Positions 12,196 to 26,148 of a stretch of DNA of 64,000 nt are shown here, in pieces. The notes below the pieces were generated by a model. That model ran no database searches. It saw nothing but the letters and a program-made list of their open reading frames with translations, and was not told the DNA's origin. The DNA is from Lasioglossum baleicum (taxonomy: Eukaryota; Arthropoda; Insecta; Hymenoptera; Halictidae). Numbering within the stretch: the stretch's first letter is position 1; each line of letters begins with the position of its first letter. The translations under genes and the position numbers were made by a program. The stretch covers positions 62,001 to 126,000 of the forward strand of contig NW_027469110.1 of the NCBI RefSeq assembly GCF_051020765.1, read 5' to 3'.

Positions 12196-13559
12196 GTCGA
12201 GTAAAACACGTGCGTGAGGATGCATCCCGCAGGCTAGTCGACTAAAAACACGTGCGAGGTTTTGTGGGATGCGCATGCGCAGGTTTTGTGGGATGCGCAT
12301 GCGCAGGTTTTTTGGGATGCGCATGCGCAGGTTTTTTGGGATGCGCATGGCTAGTCGAGCAAAAACACGTGGGAGAGGATGCATCCCGCAGGCTAGTTGA
12401 GCAAAAACACGTGCGAGAGGATGCATCCCGCAGGCTAGTCGAGTAAAAACACGTGCGAGAGGATACATCCCGCAGGCTAGTCGAGTAAAAACACGTGCGA
12501 GAGGATGCATCCCGCAGGCTAGTTGAGCAAAAACACGTGCGAGAGGATGCATCCCGCAGGCTAGTCGAGTAAAAACACGTGCGAGAGGATACATCCCGCA
12601 GGCTAGTCGAGTAAAAACACGTGCGAGGGGATGCATCCCGCAGGCTAGTCGAGTAAAAACACGTGCGAGAGGATGCATCCCGCAGGCTAGTCGAGTAAAA
12701 ACACGTGCGAGGTTTTGTGGGATGCGCATGCGCAGGTTTTTTGGGATGCGCATGGCTAGTCGAGCAAAAACACGTGCGAGAGGATGCATCCCGCAGGCTA
12801 GTCCAGTAAAAACACGTGCGAGAGGATGCATCCCGCAGGCTAGTCGAGCACAAACACGTGCGAGGGGATGCATCCCGCAGGCTAGTCGAGTAAAAACACG
12901 TGCGGGAGGATGCATCCCGCAGGCTAGTCGAGTAAAACACGTGCGTGAGGATGCATCCCGCAGGCTAGTCGAATAAAAACACGTGCGGGAGGATGCATCC
13001 CGCAGGCTAGTCGAGTAAAACACGTGCGTGAGGATGCATCCCGCAGGCTAGTCGAATAAAAACACGTGCGAGAGGATGCATCCCGCATGCTAGTCGAATA
13101 AAAACACGTGCGAGAGGATGCATCCCGCATGCTAGTCGAGTAAAAACACGTGCGAGAGGATGCATCCCGCAGGCTCGTCGAGTAAAAACACGTGCGAGAG
13201 GGTGCATCCCGCAGGCTAGTCGAGTAAAAACACGTGCGAGAGGATGCATCCCGCAGGCTAGTCCAGTAAAAACACGTGCGAGAGGATGCATCCCGCCGGC
13301 TAGTCGAGTAAAAACACGTGCGAGGTTTTGTGGGATGCGTATGCGCAGGTTTTGTGGGATGCGCATGCGCAGGTTTTTTGGGATGCGCATGCGCAGGTTT
13401 TTTGGGATGCGCATGGCTAGTCGAGCAAAAACACGTGCGAGAGGATGCATCCCGCAGGCTAGTCGAGTAAAAACACGTGCGAGAGGATGCATCCCGCAGG
13501 CTAGTCGAGTAAAAACACGTGCGGGAGGATGCATCCCGCAGGCTAGTCGAGTAAAACAC

Positions 13560-15990
13560 GTGCGAGAGGATACATCCCGCAGGCTAGTCGAGTAAAAACA
13601 CGTGCGAGGGGATGCATCCCGCAGGCTAGTCCAGTAAAAACACGTGCGAGAGGATGCATCCCGCCGGCTAGTCGAGTAAAAACACGTGCGAGGTTTTGTG
13701 GGATGCGTATGCGCAGGTTTTGTGGGATGCGCATGCGCAGGTTTTTTGGGATGCGCATGGCTAGTCGAGCAAAAACACGTGCGAGAGGATGCATCCCGCA
13801 GGCTAGTCCAGTAAAAACACGTGCGAGAGGATGCATTCCGCAGGCTAGTCGAGCAAAAACACGTGCGAGGGGATGCATCCCGCAGGCTAGTCGAGTAAAA
13901 ACACGTGCGGGAGGATGCATCCCGCAGGCTAGTCGAGTAAAACACGTGCGTGAGGATGCATCCCGCAGGCTAGTCGAATAAAAACACGTGCGAGAGGATG
14001 CATCCCGCAGGCTAGTCGAGTAAAAACACGTGCGAGAGGATGCATCCCGCAGGCTAGTCGAGTAAAAACACGTGCGAGAGGATGCATCCCGCAGGCTAGT
14101 CGAGTAAAAACACGTGCGGGAGGATGCATCCCGCAGGCTAGTCGAGTAAAAACACGTGCGAGAGGATGCATCCCGCAGGCTAGTCGAGTAAAAACACGTG
14201 CGAGAGGATGCATCCCGCAGGCTAGTCGAGTAAAAACACGTGCGAGAGGGTGCATCCCGCAGGCTAGTCGAGTAAAAACACGTGCGAGAGGATGCATCCC
14301 GCAGGCTAGTCCAGTAAAAACACGTGCGAGAGGATGCATCCCGCCGGCTAGTCGTGTAAAAACACGTGCGAGGTTTTGTGGGATGCGTATGCGCAGGTTT
14401 TGTGGGATGCGCATGCGCAGGTTTTTTGGGATGCGCATGCGCAGGTTTTTTGGGATGCGCATGGCTAGTCGAGCAAAAACACGTGCGAGAGGATGCATCC
14501 CGCAGGCTAGTCCAGTAGAAACACGTGCGAGAGGATGCATCCCGCCGGCTAGTCGAGTAAAAACACGTGCGAGGTTTTGTGGGATGCGTATGCGCAGGTT
14601 TTGTGGGATGCGCATGCGCCGGTTTTGTGGGATGCGCAAGCGCAGGTTTTTTGGGATGCGCATGCGCAGGTTTTTTGGGATGCGCATGGCTAGTCGAGCA
14701 AAAACACGTGCGAGAGGATGCATCCCGCAGGCTAGTCGAGCAAAAACACGTGCGAGAGGATGCTTCCCGCAGGCTAGTCGAGTAAAAACACGTGCGAGAG
14801 GATGCATCCCGCAGGCTAGTCGAGTAAAAACACGTGCGAGAGGATGCATCCCGCAGGCTAGTCGAGTAAAAACACGTGCGAGAGGATGCATCCCGCAGGC
14901 TAGTCCAGTAAAAACACGTGCGAGAGGATGCATCCCGCAGGCTAGTCGAGTAAAAACACGTGCGAGGTTTTGTGGGATGCGCATGCGCAGGTTTTTTGGG
15001 ATGCGCACGCGCAGGTTTTTTGGGATGCGCATGCGCAGATTTTTTGGGATGCGCATGGCTAGTCGAGCAAAAACACGTGCGAGAGGATGCATCCCGCAGG
15101 CTAGTCGAGCAAAAACACGTGCGAGAGGATGCATCCCGCAGGCTAGTCGAGTAAAAACACGTGCGAGAGGATGCATCCCGCAGGCTAGTCGAGTAAAAAC
15201 ACGTGCGAGGTTTTGTGGGATGCGTATGCGCAGGTTTTGTGGGATGCGCATGCGCAGGTTTTTTGGGATGCGCATGTGCAGGTTTTTTGGGATGCGCATG
15301 GCTAGTCGAGCAAAAACACGTGCGAGAGGATGCATCCCGCAGGCTAGTCCAGTAAAAACACGTGCGAGAGGATGCATCCCGCCGGCTAGTCGAGTAAAAA
15401 CACGTGCGAGAGGATGCATCCCGCAGGCTAGTCGAGTAAAAACACGTGCGAGAGGATGCATCCCGCAGGCTAGTCGAGTAAAAACACGTGCGTGAGGATG
15501 CATCCCGCAGGGTAGTCGAGTAAAAACACGTGCGAGGTTTTGTGGGATGCGCATGCGCAGGTTTTGTGGGATGCGCATGCGCAGGTTTTGTGGGATGCGC
15601 ATGCGCAGGTTTTGTGGGTTGCGCATGCGCAGGTTTTTTGGGATGCGCATGCGCAGATTTTTTGGGATGCGCATGGCTAGTCGAGCAAAAACACGTGCGA
15701 GAGGATGCATCCCGCAGGCTAGTCGAGCAAAAACACGTGCGAGAGGATGCATCCCGCAGGCTAGTCGAGTAAAAACACGTGCGGGGGGATGCATCCCGCA
15801 GGCTAGTCGAGTAAAACACGTGCGTGAGGATGCATCCCGCAGGCTAGTCGAATAAAAACACGTGCGAGAGGATGCATCCCGCAGGCTAGTCGAGTAAAAA
15901 CACGTGCGAGAGGATGCATCCCGCAGGCTAGTCGAGTAAAAACACGTGCGAGAGGGTGCATCCCGCAGGCTAGTCGAGTAAAAACACGTG
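13560..15990 (+). repeat. About 2.4-kb block duplicated at 22036-24220
   Basis: Order and variants match at an offset of 8,476 bp up to about 14,965, and then at 8,233 bp. The change reflects 243 bp (the 14966 block and following A units) absent from the second copy. Shared rare variants prove common origin: GCATTCCGC (near 13834 and 22310), GCATGTGCAGG (near 15285 and 23508), CAGGGTAGTC (near 15508 and 23742) and the six-unit B block (15536 and 23769). Confidence 0.88.
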
Positions 15991-18724
15991 CGAGAGGATG
16001 CATCCCGCAGGCTAGTCCAGTAAGAACACGTGCGAGAGGATGCATCCCGCCGGCTAGTCGAGTAAAAACACGTGCGAGGTTTTGTGGGATGCGCATGCGC
16101 AGGTTTTGTGGGATGCGCATGCGCAGGTTTTTTGGGATGCGCATGGCTAGTCGAGCAAAAACACGTGCGAGAGGATGCATCCCGCCGGCTAGTCGAGTAA
16201 AAACACGTGCGAGAGGATGCTTCCCGCAGGCTAGTCGAGTAAAAACACGTGCGAGAGGATGCATCCCGCAGGCTAGTCGAGTAAAAACACGTGCGAGAGG
16301 ATGCATCCCGCAGGCTAGTCGAGTAAAAACACGTGCGAGAGGATGCATCCCGCAGGCTAGTCCAGTAAAAACACGTGCGAGAGGATGCATCCCGCAGGCT
16401 AGTCGAGTAAAAACACGTGCGAGGTTTTGTGGGATGCGCATGCGCAGGTTTTGTGGGATGCGCATGAGCAGGTTTTTTGGGATGCGCATGGCTAGTCGAG
16501 CAAAAACACGTGCGAGAGGATGCATCCCGCAGGCTAGTCGAGCAAAAACACGTGCGAGAGGATGCATCCCGCAGGCTAGTCGAGTAAAAACACGTGCGGG
16601 AGGATGCATCCCGCAGGCTAGTCGAGTAAAAACACGTGCGAGAGGATGCATCCCGCAGGCTAGTCGAGTAAAAACACGTGCGAGGTTTTGTGGGATGCGC
16701 ATGCGCAGGTTTTGTGGGATGCGCATGCGCAGGTTTTGTGGGTTGCGCATGCGCAGGTTTTTTGGGATGCGCATGCGCAGATTTTTTGGGATGCGCATGG
16801 CTAGTCGAGCAAAAACACGTGCGAGAGGATGCATCCCGCAGGCTAGTCGAGTAAAAACACGTGCGAGAGGATGCATCCCGCAGGCTAGTCGAGTAAAAAC
16901 ACGTGCGGGAGGATGCATCCCGCAGGCTAGTCGAGTAAAACACGTGCGTGAGGATGCATCCCGCAGGCTAGTCGAATAAAAACACGTGCGAGGTTTTGTG
17001 GGATGCGCATGCGCAGGTTTTGTGGGATGCGCATGCGCAGGTTTTTGGGATGCGCATGCGCAGGTTTTTTGGGATGCGCATGGCTAGTCGAGCAAAAACA
17101 CGTGCGAGAGGATGCATCCCGCAGGCTAGTCGAGTAAAAACACGTGCGAGAGGATGCATCCCGCAGGCTAGTCGAGTAAAAACACGTGCGGGAGGATGCA
17201 TCCCGCAGGCTAGTCGAGTAAAACACGTGCGTGAGGATGCATCCCGCAGGCTAGTCGAATAAAAACACGTGCGAGGTTTTGTGGGATGCGCATGCGCAGG
17301 TTTTTTGGGATGCGCATGGCTAGTCGAGCAAAAACACGTGCGAGAGGATGCATCCCGCAGGCTAGTCGAGTAAAAACACGTGCGAGAGGATACATCCCGC
17401 AGGCTAGTCGAGTAAAAACACGTGCGAGAGGATGCATCCCGCAGGCTAGTTGAGCAAAAACACGTGCGAGAGGATGCATCCCGCAGGCTAGTCGAGTAAA
17501 AACACGTGCGAGAGGATACATCCCGCAGGCTAGTCGAGTAAAAACACGTGCGAGAGGATGCATCCCGCAGGCTAGTTGAGCAAAAACACGTGCGAGAGGA
17601 TGCATCCCGCAGGCTAGTCGAGTAAAAACACGTGCGAGAGGATACATCCCGCAGGCTAGTCGACTAAAAACACGTGCGAGGGGATGCATCCCGCAGGCTA
17701 GTCCAGTAAAAACACGTGCGAGAGGATGCATCCCGCCGGCTAGTCGAGTAAAAACACGTGCGAGGTTTTGTGGGATGCGTATGCGCAGGTTTTGTGGGAT
17801 GCGCATGCGCAGGTTTTTTGGGATGCGCATGGCTAGTCGAGCAAAAACACGTGCGAGAGGATGCATCCCGCAGGCTAGTCCAGTAAAAACACGTGCGAGA
17901 GGATGCATCCCGCAGGCTAGTCGAGCAAAAACACGTGCGAGGGGATGCATCCCGCAGGCTAGTCGAGTAAAAACACGTGCGGGAGGATGCATCCCGCAGG
18001 CTAGTCGAGTAAAACACGTGCGTGAGGATGCATCCCGCAGGCTAGTCGAATAAAAACACGTGCGAGAGGATGCATCCCGCAGGCTAGTCGAGTAAAAACA
18101 CGTGCGAGAGGATGCATCCCGCAGGCTAGTCGAGTAAAAACACGTGCGAGAGGATGCATCCCGCAGGCTAGTCGAGTAAAAACACGTGCGGGAGGATGCA
18201 TCCCGCAGGCTAGTCGAGTAAAAACACGTGCGAGAGGATGCATCCCGCAGGCTAGTCGAGTAAAAACACGTGCGAGAGGATGCATCCCGCAGGCTAGTCG
18301 AGTAAAAACACGTGCGAGAGGGTGCATCCCGCAGGCTAGTCGAGTAAAAACACGTGCGAGAGGATGCATCCCGCAGGCTAGTCGAGTAAAAACACGTGCG
18401 AGAGGATGCATCCCGCCGGCTAGTCGAGTAAAAACACGTGCGAGGTTTTGTGGGATGCGTATGCGCAGGTTTTGTGGGATGCGCATGCGCAGGTTTTTTG
18501 GGATGCGCATGGCTAGTCGAGCAAAAACACGTGCGAGAGGATGCATCCCGCAGGCTAGTCCAGTAAAAACACGTGCGAGAGGATGCATCCCGCAGGCTAG
18601 TCGAGTAAAAACACGTGCGGGAGGATGCATCCCGCAGGCTAGTCGAGTAAAACACGTGCGTGAGGATGCATCCCGCAGGCTAGTCGAATAAAAACACGTG
18701 CGAGAGGATGCATCCCGCAGGCTA

Positions 18725-20394
18725 GTCGAGTAAAACACGTGCGTGAGGATGCATCCCGCAGGCTAGTCGAATAAAAACACGTGCGAGAGGATGCATCCCG
18801 CAGGCTAGTCGAGTAAAAACACATGCGAGAGGATGCATCCCGCAGGCTAGTCGAGTAAAAACACGTGCGAGAGGGTGCATCCCGCAGGCTAGTCGAGTAA
18901 AAACACGTGCGAGAGTATGCATCCCGCAGGCTAGTCCAGTAAAAACACGTGCGAGAGGGTGCATCCCGCCGGCTAGTCGAGTAAAAACACGTGCGAGGTT
19001 TTGTGGGATGCGCATGAGCAGGTTTTTTGGGAGGCGCATGGCTAGTCGAGCAAAAACACGTGCGAGAGGATGCATCCCGCAGGCTAGTCGAGCAAAAACA
19101 CGTGCGAGAGGATGCATCCCGCAGGCTAGTCGAGTAAAAACACGTGCGGGAGGATGCATCCCGCAGGCTAGTCGAGTAAAAACACGTGCGAGAGGATGCA
19201 TCCCGCAGGCTAGTCGAGTAAAAACACGTGCGAGGTTTTGTGGGATGCGCATGCGCAGGTTTTGTGGGATGCGCATGCGCAGGTTTTGTGGGTTGCGCAT
19301 GCGCAGGTTTTTTGGGATGCGCATGCGCAGATTTTTTGGGATGCGCATGGCTAGTCGAGCAAAAACACGTGCGAGAGGATGCATCCCGCAGGCTAGTCGA
19401 GTAAAAACACGTGCGAGAGGATGCATCCCGCAGGCTAGTCGAGTAAAAACACGTGCGAGAGGATGCATCCCGCAGGCTAGTCCAGTAAGAACACGTGCGA
19501 GAGGATGCATCCCGCCGGCTAGTCGAGTAAAAACACGTGCGAGGTTTTGTGGGATGCGCATGCGCAGGTTTTGTGGGATGCGCATGCGCAGGTTTTTTGG
19601 GATGCGCATGGCTAGTCGAGCAAAAACACGTGCGAGAGGATGCATCCCGCCGGCTAGTCGAGTAAAAACACGTGCGAGAGGATGCTTCCCGCAGGCTAGT
19701 CGAGTAAAAACACGTGCGAGAGGATGCATCCCGCAGGCTAGTCGAGTAAAAACACGTGCGAGAGGATGCATCCCGCAGGCTAGTCGAGTAAAAACACGTG
19801 CGAGAGGATGCATCCCGCAGGCTAGTCCAGTAAAAACACGTGAGAGAGGATGCATCCCGCAGGCTAGTCGAGTAAAAACACGTGCGAGGTTTTGTGGGAT
19901 GCGCATGCGCAGGTTTTGTGGGATGCGCATGAGCAGGTTTTTTGGGATTCGCATGGCTAGTCGAGCAAAAACACGTGCGAGAGGATGCATCCCGCAGGCT
20001 AGTCGAGCAAAAACACGTGCGAGAGGATGCATCCCGCAGGCTAGTCGAGTAAAAACACGTGCGGGAGGATGCATCCCGCAGGCTAGTCGAGTAAAAACAC
20101 GTGCGAGAGGATTCATCCCGCAGGCTAGTCGAGTAAAAACACGTGCGAGGTTTTGTGGGATGCGCATGCGCAGGTTTTGTGGGATGCGCATGCGCAGGTT
20201 TTGTGGGTTGCGCATGCGCAGGTTTTTTGGGATGCGCATGCGCAGATTTTTTGGGATGCGCATGGCTAGTCGAGCAAAAACACGTGCGAGAGGATGCATC
20301 CCGCAGGCTAGTCGAGTAAAAACACGTGCGAGAGGATGCATCCCGCAGGCTAGTCGAGTAAAAACACGTGCGGGAGGATGCATCCCGCAGGCTA
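18725..20394 (+). repeat. 1,670-bp HOR rich in GTGGGTTGCG B units
   Basis: Bounded by marker units, this module has blocks at 18997 (2), 19234 (5), 19543 (3), 19888 (3) and 20149 (5). It is itself an imperfect tandem pair: the five-unit blocks at 19234 and 20149 and the preceding GCATGAGCAGG blocks (18997 and 19888) recur about 0.9 kb apart. The related module 15806-16929 (1,124 bp) has the same late part. One terminal B unit here reads GGGAGGCGC (near 19030), a private substitution. Confidence 0.82.
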
Positions 20395-23300
20395 GTCGAG
20401 TAAAACACGTGCGTGAGGATGCATCCCGCAGGCTAGTCGAATAAAAACACGTGCGAGGTTTTGTGGGATGCGCATGCGCAGGTTTTGTGGGATGCGCATG
20501 CGCAGGTTTTTTGGGATGCGCATGCGCAGGTTTTTTGGGATGCGCATGGCTAGTCGAGCAAAAACACGTGCGAGAGGATGCATCCCGCAGGCTAGTCGAG
20601 TAAAAACACGTGCGAGAGGATACATCCCGCAGGCTAGTCGAGTAAAAACACGTGCGAGGGGATGCATCCCGCAGGCTAGTCGAGTAAAAACACGTGCGAG
20701 AGGATGCATCCCGCAGGCTAGTCGAGTAAAAACACGTGCGAGGTTTTGTGGGATGCGCATGCGCAGGTTTTTTGGGATGCGCATGGCTAGTCGAGCAAAA
20801 ACACGTGCGAGAGGATGCATCCCGCAGGCTAGTCCAGTAAAAACACGTGCGAGAGGATGCATCCCGCAGGCTAGTCGAGCACAAACACGTGCGAGGGGAT
20901 GCATCCCGCAGGCTAGTCGAGTAAAAACACGTGCGGGAGGATGCATCCCGCAGGCTAGTCGAGTAAAACACGTGCGTGAGGATGCATCCCGCAGGCTAGT
21001 CGAATAAAAACACGTGCGAGAGGATGCATCCCGCAGGCTAGTCGAGTAAAAACACGTGCGAGAGGATGCATCCCGCAGGCTAGTCGAGTAAAAACACGTG
21101 CGAGAGGGTGCATCCCGCAGGCTAGTCGAGTAAAAACACGTGCGAGAGGATGCATCCCGCAGGCTAGTCCAGTAAAAACACGTGCGAGAGGATGCATCCC
21201 GCCGGCTAGTCGAGTAAAAACACGTGCGAGGTTTTGTGGGATGCGTATGCGCAGGTTTTGTGGGATGCGCATGCGCAGGTTTTTTGGGATGCGCATGCGC
21301 AGGTTTTTTGGGATGCGCATGGCTAGTCGAGCAAAAACACGTGCGAGAGGATGCATCCCGCAGGCTAGTCCAGTAGAAACACGTGCGAGAGGATGCATCC
21401 CGCCGGCTAGTCGAGTAAAAACACGTGCGAGGTTTTGTGGGATGCGTATGCGCAGGTTTTGTGGGATGCGCATGCGCCGGTTTTGTGGGATGCGCAAGCG
21501 CAGGTTTTTTGGGATGCGCATGGCTAGTCGAGCAAAAACACGTGCGAGAGGATGCATCCCGCAGGCTAGTCGAGTAAAGACACGTGCGAGAGGATGCATC
21601 CCGCAGGCTAGTCGAGTAAAAACACGTGCGGGAGGATGCATCCCGCAGGCTAGTCGAGTAAAACACGTGCGTGAGGATGCATCCCGCAGGCTAGTCGAAT
21701 AAAAACACGTGCGAGGTTTTGTGGGATGCGCATGCGCAGGTTTTGTGGGATGCGCATGCGCAGGTTTTTTGGGATGCGCATGCGCAGGTTTTTTGGGATG
21801 CGCATGGCTAGTCGAGCAAAAACACGTGGGAGAGGATGCATCCCGCAGGCTAGTTGAGCAAAAACACGTGCGAGAGGATGCATCCCGCAGGCTAGTCGAG
21901 TAAAAACACGTGCGAGAGGATACATCCCGCAGGCTAGTCGAGTAAAAACAGGTGCGAGAGGATGCATCCCGCAGGCTAGTTGAGCAAAAACACGTGCGAG
22001 AGGATGCATCCCGCAGGCTAGTCGAGTAAAAACACGTGCGAGAGGATACATCCCGCAGGCTAGTCGAGTAAAAACACGTGCGAGGGGATGCATCCCGCAG
22101 GCTAGTCCAGTAAAAACACGTGCGAGAGGATGCATCCCGCCGGCTAGTCGAGTAAAAACACGTGCGAGGTTTTGTGGGATGCGTATGCGCAGGTTTTGTG
22201 GGATGCGCATGCGCAGGTTTTTTGGGATGCGCATGGCTAGTCGAGCAAAAACACGTGCGAGAGGATGCATCCCGCAGGCTAGTCCAGTAAAAACACGTGC
22301 GAGAGGATGCATTCCGCAGGCTAGTCGAGCAAAAACACGTGCGAGGGGATGCATCCCGCAGGCTAGTCGAGTAAAAACACGTGCGGGAGGATGCATCCCG
22401 CAGGCTAGTCGAGTAAAACACGTGCGTGAGGATGCATCCCGCAGGCTAGTCGAATAAAAACACGTGCGAGAGGATGCATCCCGCAGGCTAGTCGAGTAAA
22501 AACACGTGCGAGAGGATGCATCCCGCAGGCTAGTCGAGTAAAAACACGTGCGAGAGGATGCATCCCGCAGGCTAGTCGAGTAAAAACACGTGCGGGAGGA
22601 TGCATCCCGCAGGCTAGTCGAGTAAAAACACGTGCGAGAGGATGCATCCCGCAGGCTGGTCGAGTAAAAACACGTGCGAGAGGATGCATCCCGCAGGCTA
22701 GTCGAGTAAAAACACGTGCGAGAGGGTGCATCCCGCAGGCTAGTCGAGTAAAAACACGTGCGAGAGGATGCATCCCGCAGGCTAGTCCAGTAAAAACACG
22801 TGCGAGAGGATGCATCCCGCCGGCTAGTCGAGTAAAAACACGTGCGAGGTTTTGTGGGATGCGTATGCGCAGGTTTTGTGGGATGCGCATGCGCAGGTTT
22901 TTTGGGATGCGCATGCGCAGGTTTTTTGGGATGCGCATGGCTAGTCGAGCAAAAACACGTGCGAGAGGATGCATCCCGCAGGCTAGTCCAGTAGAAACAC
23001 GTGCGAGAGGATGCATCCCGCCGGCTGGTCGAGTAAAAACACGTGCGAGGTTTTGTGGGATGCGTATGCGCAGGTTTTGTGGGATGCGCATGCGCCGGTT
23101 TTGTGGGATGCGCAAGCGCAGGTTTTTTGGGATGCGCATGCGCAGGTTTTTTGGGATGCGCATGGCTAGTCGAGCAAAAACACGTGCGAGAGGATGCATC
23201 CCGCAGGCTAGTCGAGCAAAAACACGTGCGAGAGGATGCTTCCCGCAGGCTAGTCGAGTAAAAACACGTGCGAGAGGATGCATCCCGCAGGCTAGTCGAG

Positions 23301-25840
23301 TAAAAACACGTGCGAGAGGATGCATCCCGCAAGCTAGTCGAGTAAAAACACGTGCGAGAGGATGCATCCCGCAGGCTAGTCCAGTAAAAACACGTGCGAG
23401 AGGATGCATCCCGCAGGCTAGTCGAGTAAAAACACGTGCGAGGTTTTGTGGGATGCGTATGCGCAGGTTTTGTGGGATGCGCATGCGCAGGTTTTTTGGG
23501 ATGCGCATGTGCAGGTTTTTTGGGATGCGCATGGCTAGTCGAGCAAAAACACGTGCGAGAGGATGCATCCCGCAGGCTAGTCCAGTAAAAACACGTGCGA
23601 GAGGATGCATCCCGCCGGCTAGTCGAGTAAAAACACGTGCGAGAGGATGCATCCCGCAGGCTAGTCGAGTAAAAACACGTGCGAGAGGATGCATCCCGCA
23701 GGCTAGTCGAGTAAAAACACGTGCGTGAGGATGCATCCCGCAGGGTAGTCGAGTAAAAACACGTGCGAGGTTTTGTGGGATGCGCATGCGCAGGTTTTGT
23801 GGGATGCGCATGCGCAGGTTTTGTGGGATGCGCATGCGCAGGTTTTGTGGGTTGCGCATGCGCAGGTTTTTTGGGATGCGCATGCGCAGATTTTTTGGGA
23901 TGCGCATGGCTAGTCGAGCAAAAACACGTGCGAGAGGATGCATCCCGCAGGCTAGTCGAGCAAAAACACGTGCGAGTGGATGCATCCCGCAGGCTAGTCG
24001 AGTAAAAACACGTGCGGGGGGATGCATCCCGCAGGCTAGTCGAGTAAAACACGTGCGTGAGGATGCATCCCGCAGGCTAGTCGAATAAAAACACGTGCGA
24101 GAGGATGCATCCCGCAGGCTAGTCGAGTAAAAACACGTGCGAGAGGATGCATCCCGCAGGCTAGTCGAGTAAAAACACGTGCGAGAGGGTGCATCCCGCA
24201 GGCTAGTCGAGTAAAAACACGTGCGAGAGGATGCATCCCGCAGGCTAGTCGAGTAAAAACACGTGCGAGGGGATGCATCCCGCAGGCTAGCCCAGTAAAA
24301 ACACGTGCGAGAGGATGCATCCCGCAGGCTAGTCGAGTAAAAACACGTGCGAGAGGATGCATCCCGCAGGCTAGTCGAGTAAAAACACGTGCGAGGTTTT
24401 GTGGGATGCGCATGCGCAGGTTTTGTGGGATGCGCATGAGCAGGTTTTTTGGGATGCGCATGGCTAGTCGAGCAAAAACACGTGCGAGAGGATGCATCCC
24501 GCAGGCTAGTCGAGCAAAAACACGTGCGAGAGGATGCATCCCGCAGGCTAGTCGAGTAAAAACACGTGCGGGAGGATGCATCCCGCAGGCTAGTCGAGTA
24601 AAAACACGTGCGAGAGGATGCATCCCGCAGGCTAGTCGAGTAAAAACACGTGCGAGGTTTTGTGGGATGCGCATGCGCAGGTTTTGTGGGATGCGCATGC
24701 GCAGGTTTTGTGGGTTGCGTATGCGCAGGTTTTGTGGGATGCGCATGCGCAGGTTTTTTGGGATGCGCATGCGCAGGTTTTTTGGGATGCGCATGGCTAG
24801 TCGAGCAAAAACACGTGCGAGAGGATGCATCCCGCAGGCTAGTCCAGTAAAAACACGTGCGAGAGGATGCATCCCGCCGGCTGGTCGAGTAAAAACACGT
24901 GCGAGAGGATGCATCCCGCAGGCTAGTCGAGTAAAAACACGTGCGAGAGGATGCATCCCGCAGGCTAGTCGAGTAAAAACACGTGCGCAGGTTTTGTGGG
25001 TTGCGCATGCGCAGGTTTTTTGGGATGCGCATGCGCAGATTTTTTGGGATGCGCATGGCTAGTCGAGCAAAAACACGTGCGAGAGGATGCATCCCGCAGG
25101 CTAGTCGAGCAAAAACACGTGCGAGAGGATGCATCCCGCAGGCTAGTCGAGTAAAAACACGTGCGGGAGGATGCATCCCGCAGGCTAGTCGAGTAAAACA
25201 CGTGCGTGAGGATACATCCCGCAGGCTAGTCGAATAAAAACACGTGCGAGAGGATGCATCCCGCAGGCTAGTCGAGTAAAAACACGTGCGAGAGGATGCA
25301 TCCCGCAGGCTAGTCGAGTAAAAACACGTGCGAGAGGGTGCATCCCGCAGGCTAGTCGAGTAAAAACACGTGCGAGAGGATGCATCCCGCAGGCTAGTCG
25401 AGTAAAAACACGTGCGAGAGGATGCATCCCGCCGGCTAGTCGAGTAAAAACACGTGCGAGGTTTTGTGGGATGCGCATGCGCAGGTTTTGTGGGATGCGC
25501 ATGCGCAGGTTTTTTGGGATGCGCATGGCTAGTCGAGCAAAAACACGTGCGAGAGGATGCATCCCGCCGGCTAGTCGAGTAAAAACACGTGCGAGGTTTT
25601 GTGGGATGCGTATGCGCAGGTTTTGTGGGATGCGCATGCGCAGGTTTTGTGGGATGCGCATGCGCAGGTTTTTTGGGATGCGCATGCACAGGTTTTTTGG
25701 GATGCGCATGGCTAGTCGAGCAAAAACACGTGCGAGAGGATGCATCCCGCAGGCTAGTCGAGCAAAAACACGTGCGAGAGGATGCATCCCGCAGGCTAGT
25801 CGAGTAAAAACACGTGCGGGAGGATGCATCCCGCAGGCTA

Positions 25841-26148
25841 GTCGAGTAAAACACGTGCGTGAGGATGCATCCCGCAGGCTAGTCGAGTAAAAACACGTGC
25901 GAGGTTTTGTGGGATGCGCATGCGCAGGTTTTGTGGGATGCGCATGCGCAGGTTTTGTGGGTTGCGCATGCGCAGGTTTTTTGGGATGCGCATGCGCAGA
26001 TTTTTTGGGATGCGCATGGCTAGTCGAGCAAAAACACGTGCGAGAGGATGCATCCCGCAGGCTAGTCGAGCAAAAACACGTGCGAGAGGATGCATCCCGC
26101 AGGCTAGTCGAGTAAAAACACGTGCGGGAGGATGCATCCCGCAGGCTA
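25841..26148 (+). repeat. 308-bp HOR (reference copy)
   Basis: Decoded as a 41-bp unit, a 141-bp composite with five B units (GTGGGTTGCG in the third, GCAGATTTTTT in the last), then three A units (C-type, C-type, GCGGGAGG). Other 308-bp copies are 27426-27733, 30809-31116 and 32779-33086, the last two with TTGGAATGCG and GCAGTTTTTTTGGG in the final B units. Related neighbours of 266, 293, 326 and 392 bp (27034, 26149, 26442, 26768 boundaries and so on) differ by whole A or B units. Confidence 0.87.

Larger units (their letters stand above)
18..23912 (+). repeat. Catalogue of B blocks, Domain Ia
   Basis: Start of the first B unit, with number of B units in brackets: 18(3), 447(3), 1127(4), 1328(4), 1612(4), 2065(3), 2450(4, one extra T), 2904(3), 3289(4), 3742(3), 4422(5), 4814(3), 5158(3), 5670(3), 5930(3), 7029(4), 7230(5), 7623(4), 7949(4), 8402(3), 9082(4), 9283(4), 9567(4), 10020(3), 10700(3), 11338(4), 11539(5), 11932(4), 12258(4), 12711(2), 13324(4), 13692(3), 14372(4), 14573(5), 14966(4), 15209(4), 15536(6), 16078(3), 16423(3), 16684(5), 16992(4, one T missing), 17275(2), 17764(3), 18444(3), 18997(2), 19234(5), 19543(3), 19888(3), 20149(5), 20457(4), 20742(2), 21230(4), 21431(4), 21715(4), 22168(3), 22848(4), 23049(5), 23442(4), 23769(6). 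Five-unit blocks such as 4422, 7230, 11539, 14573 and 23049 carry GCGCCGG in the second unit and GCGCAAGCGC in the third. Confidence 0.9.
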
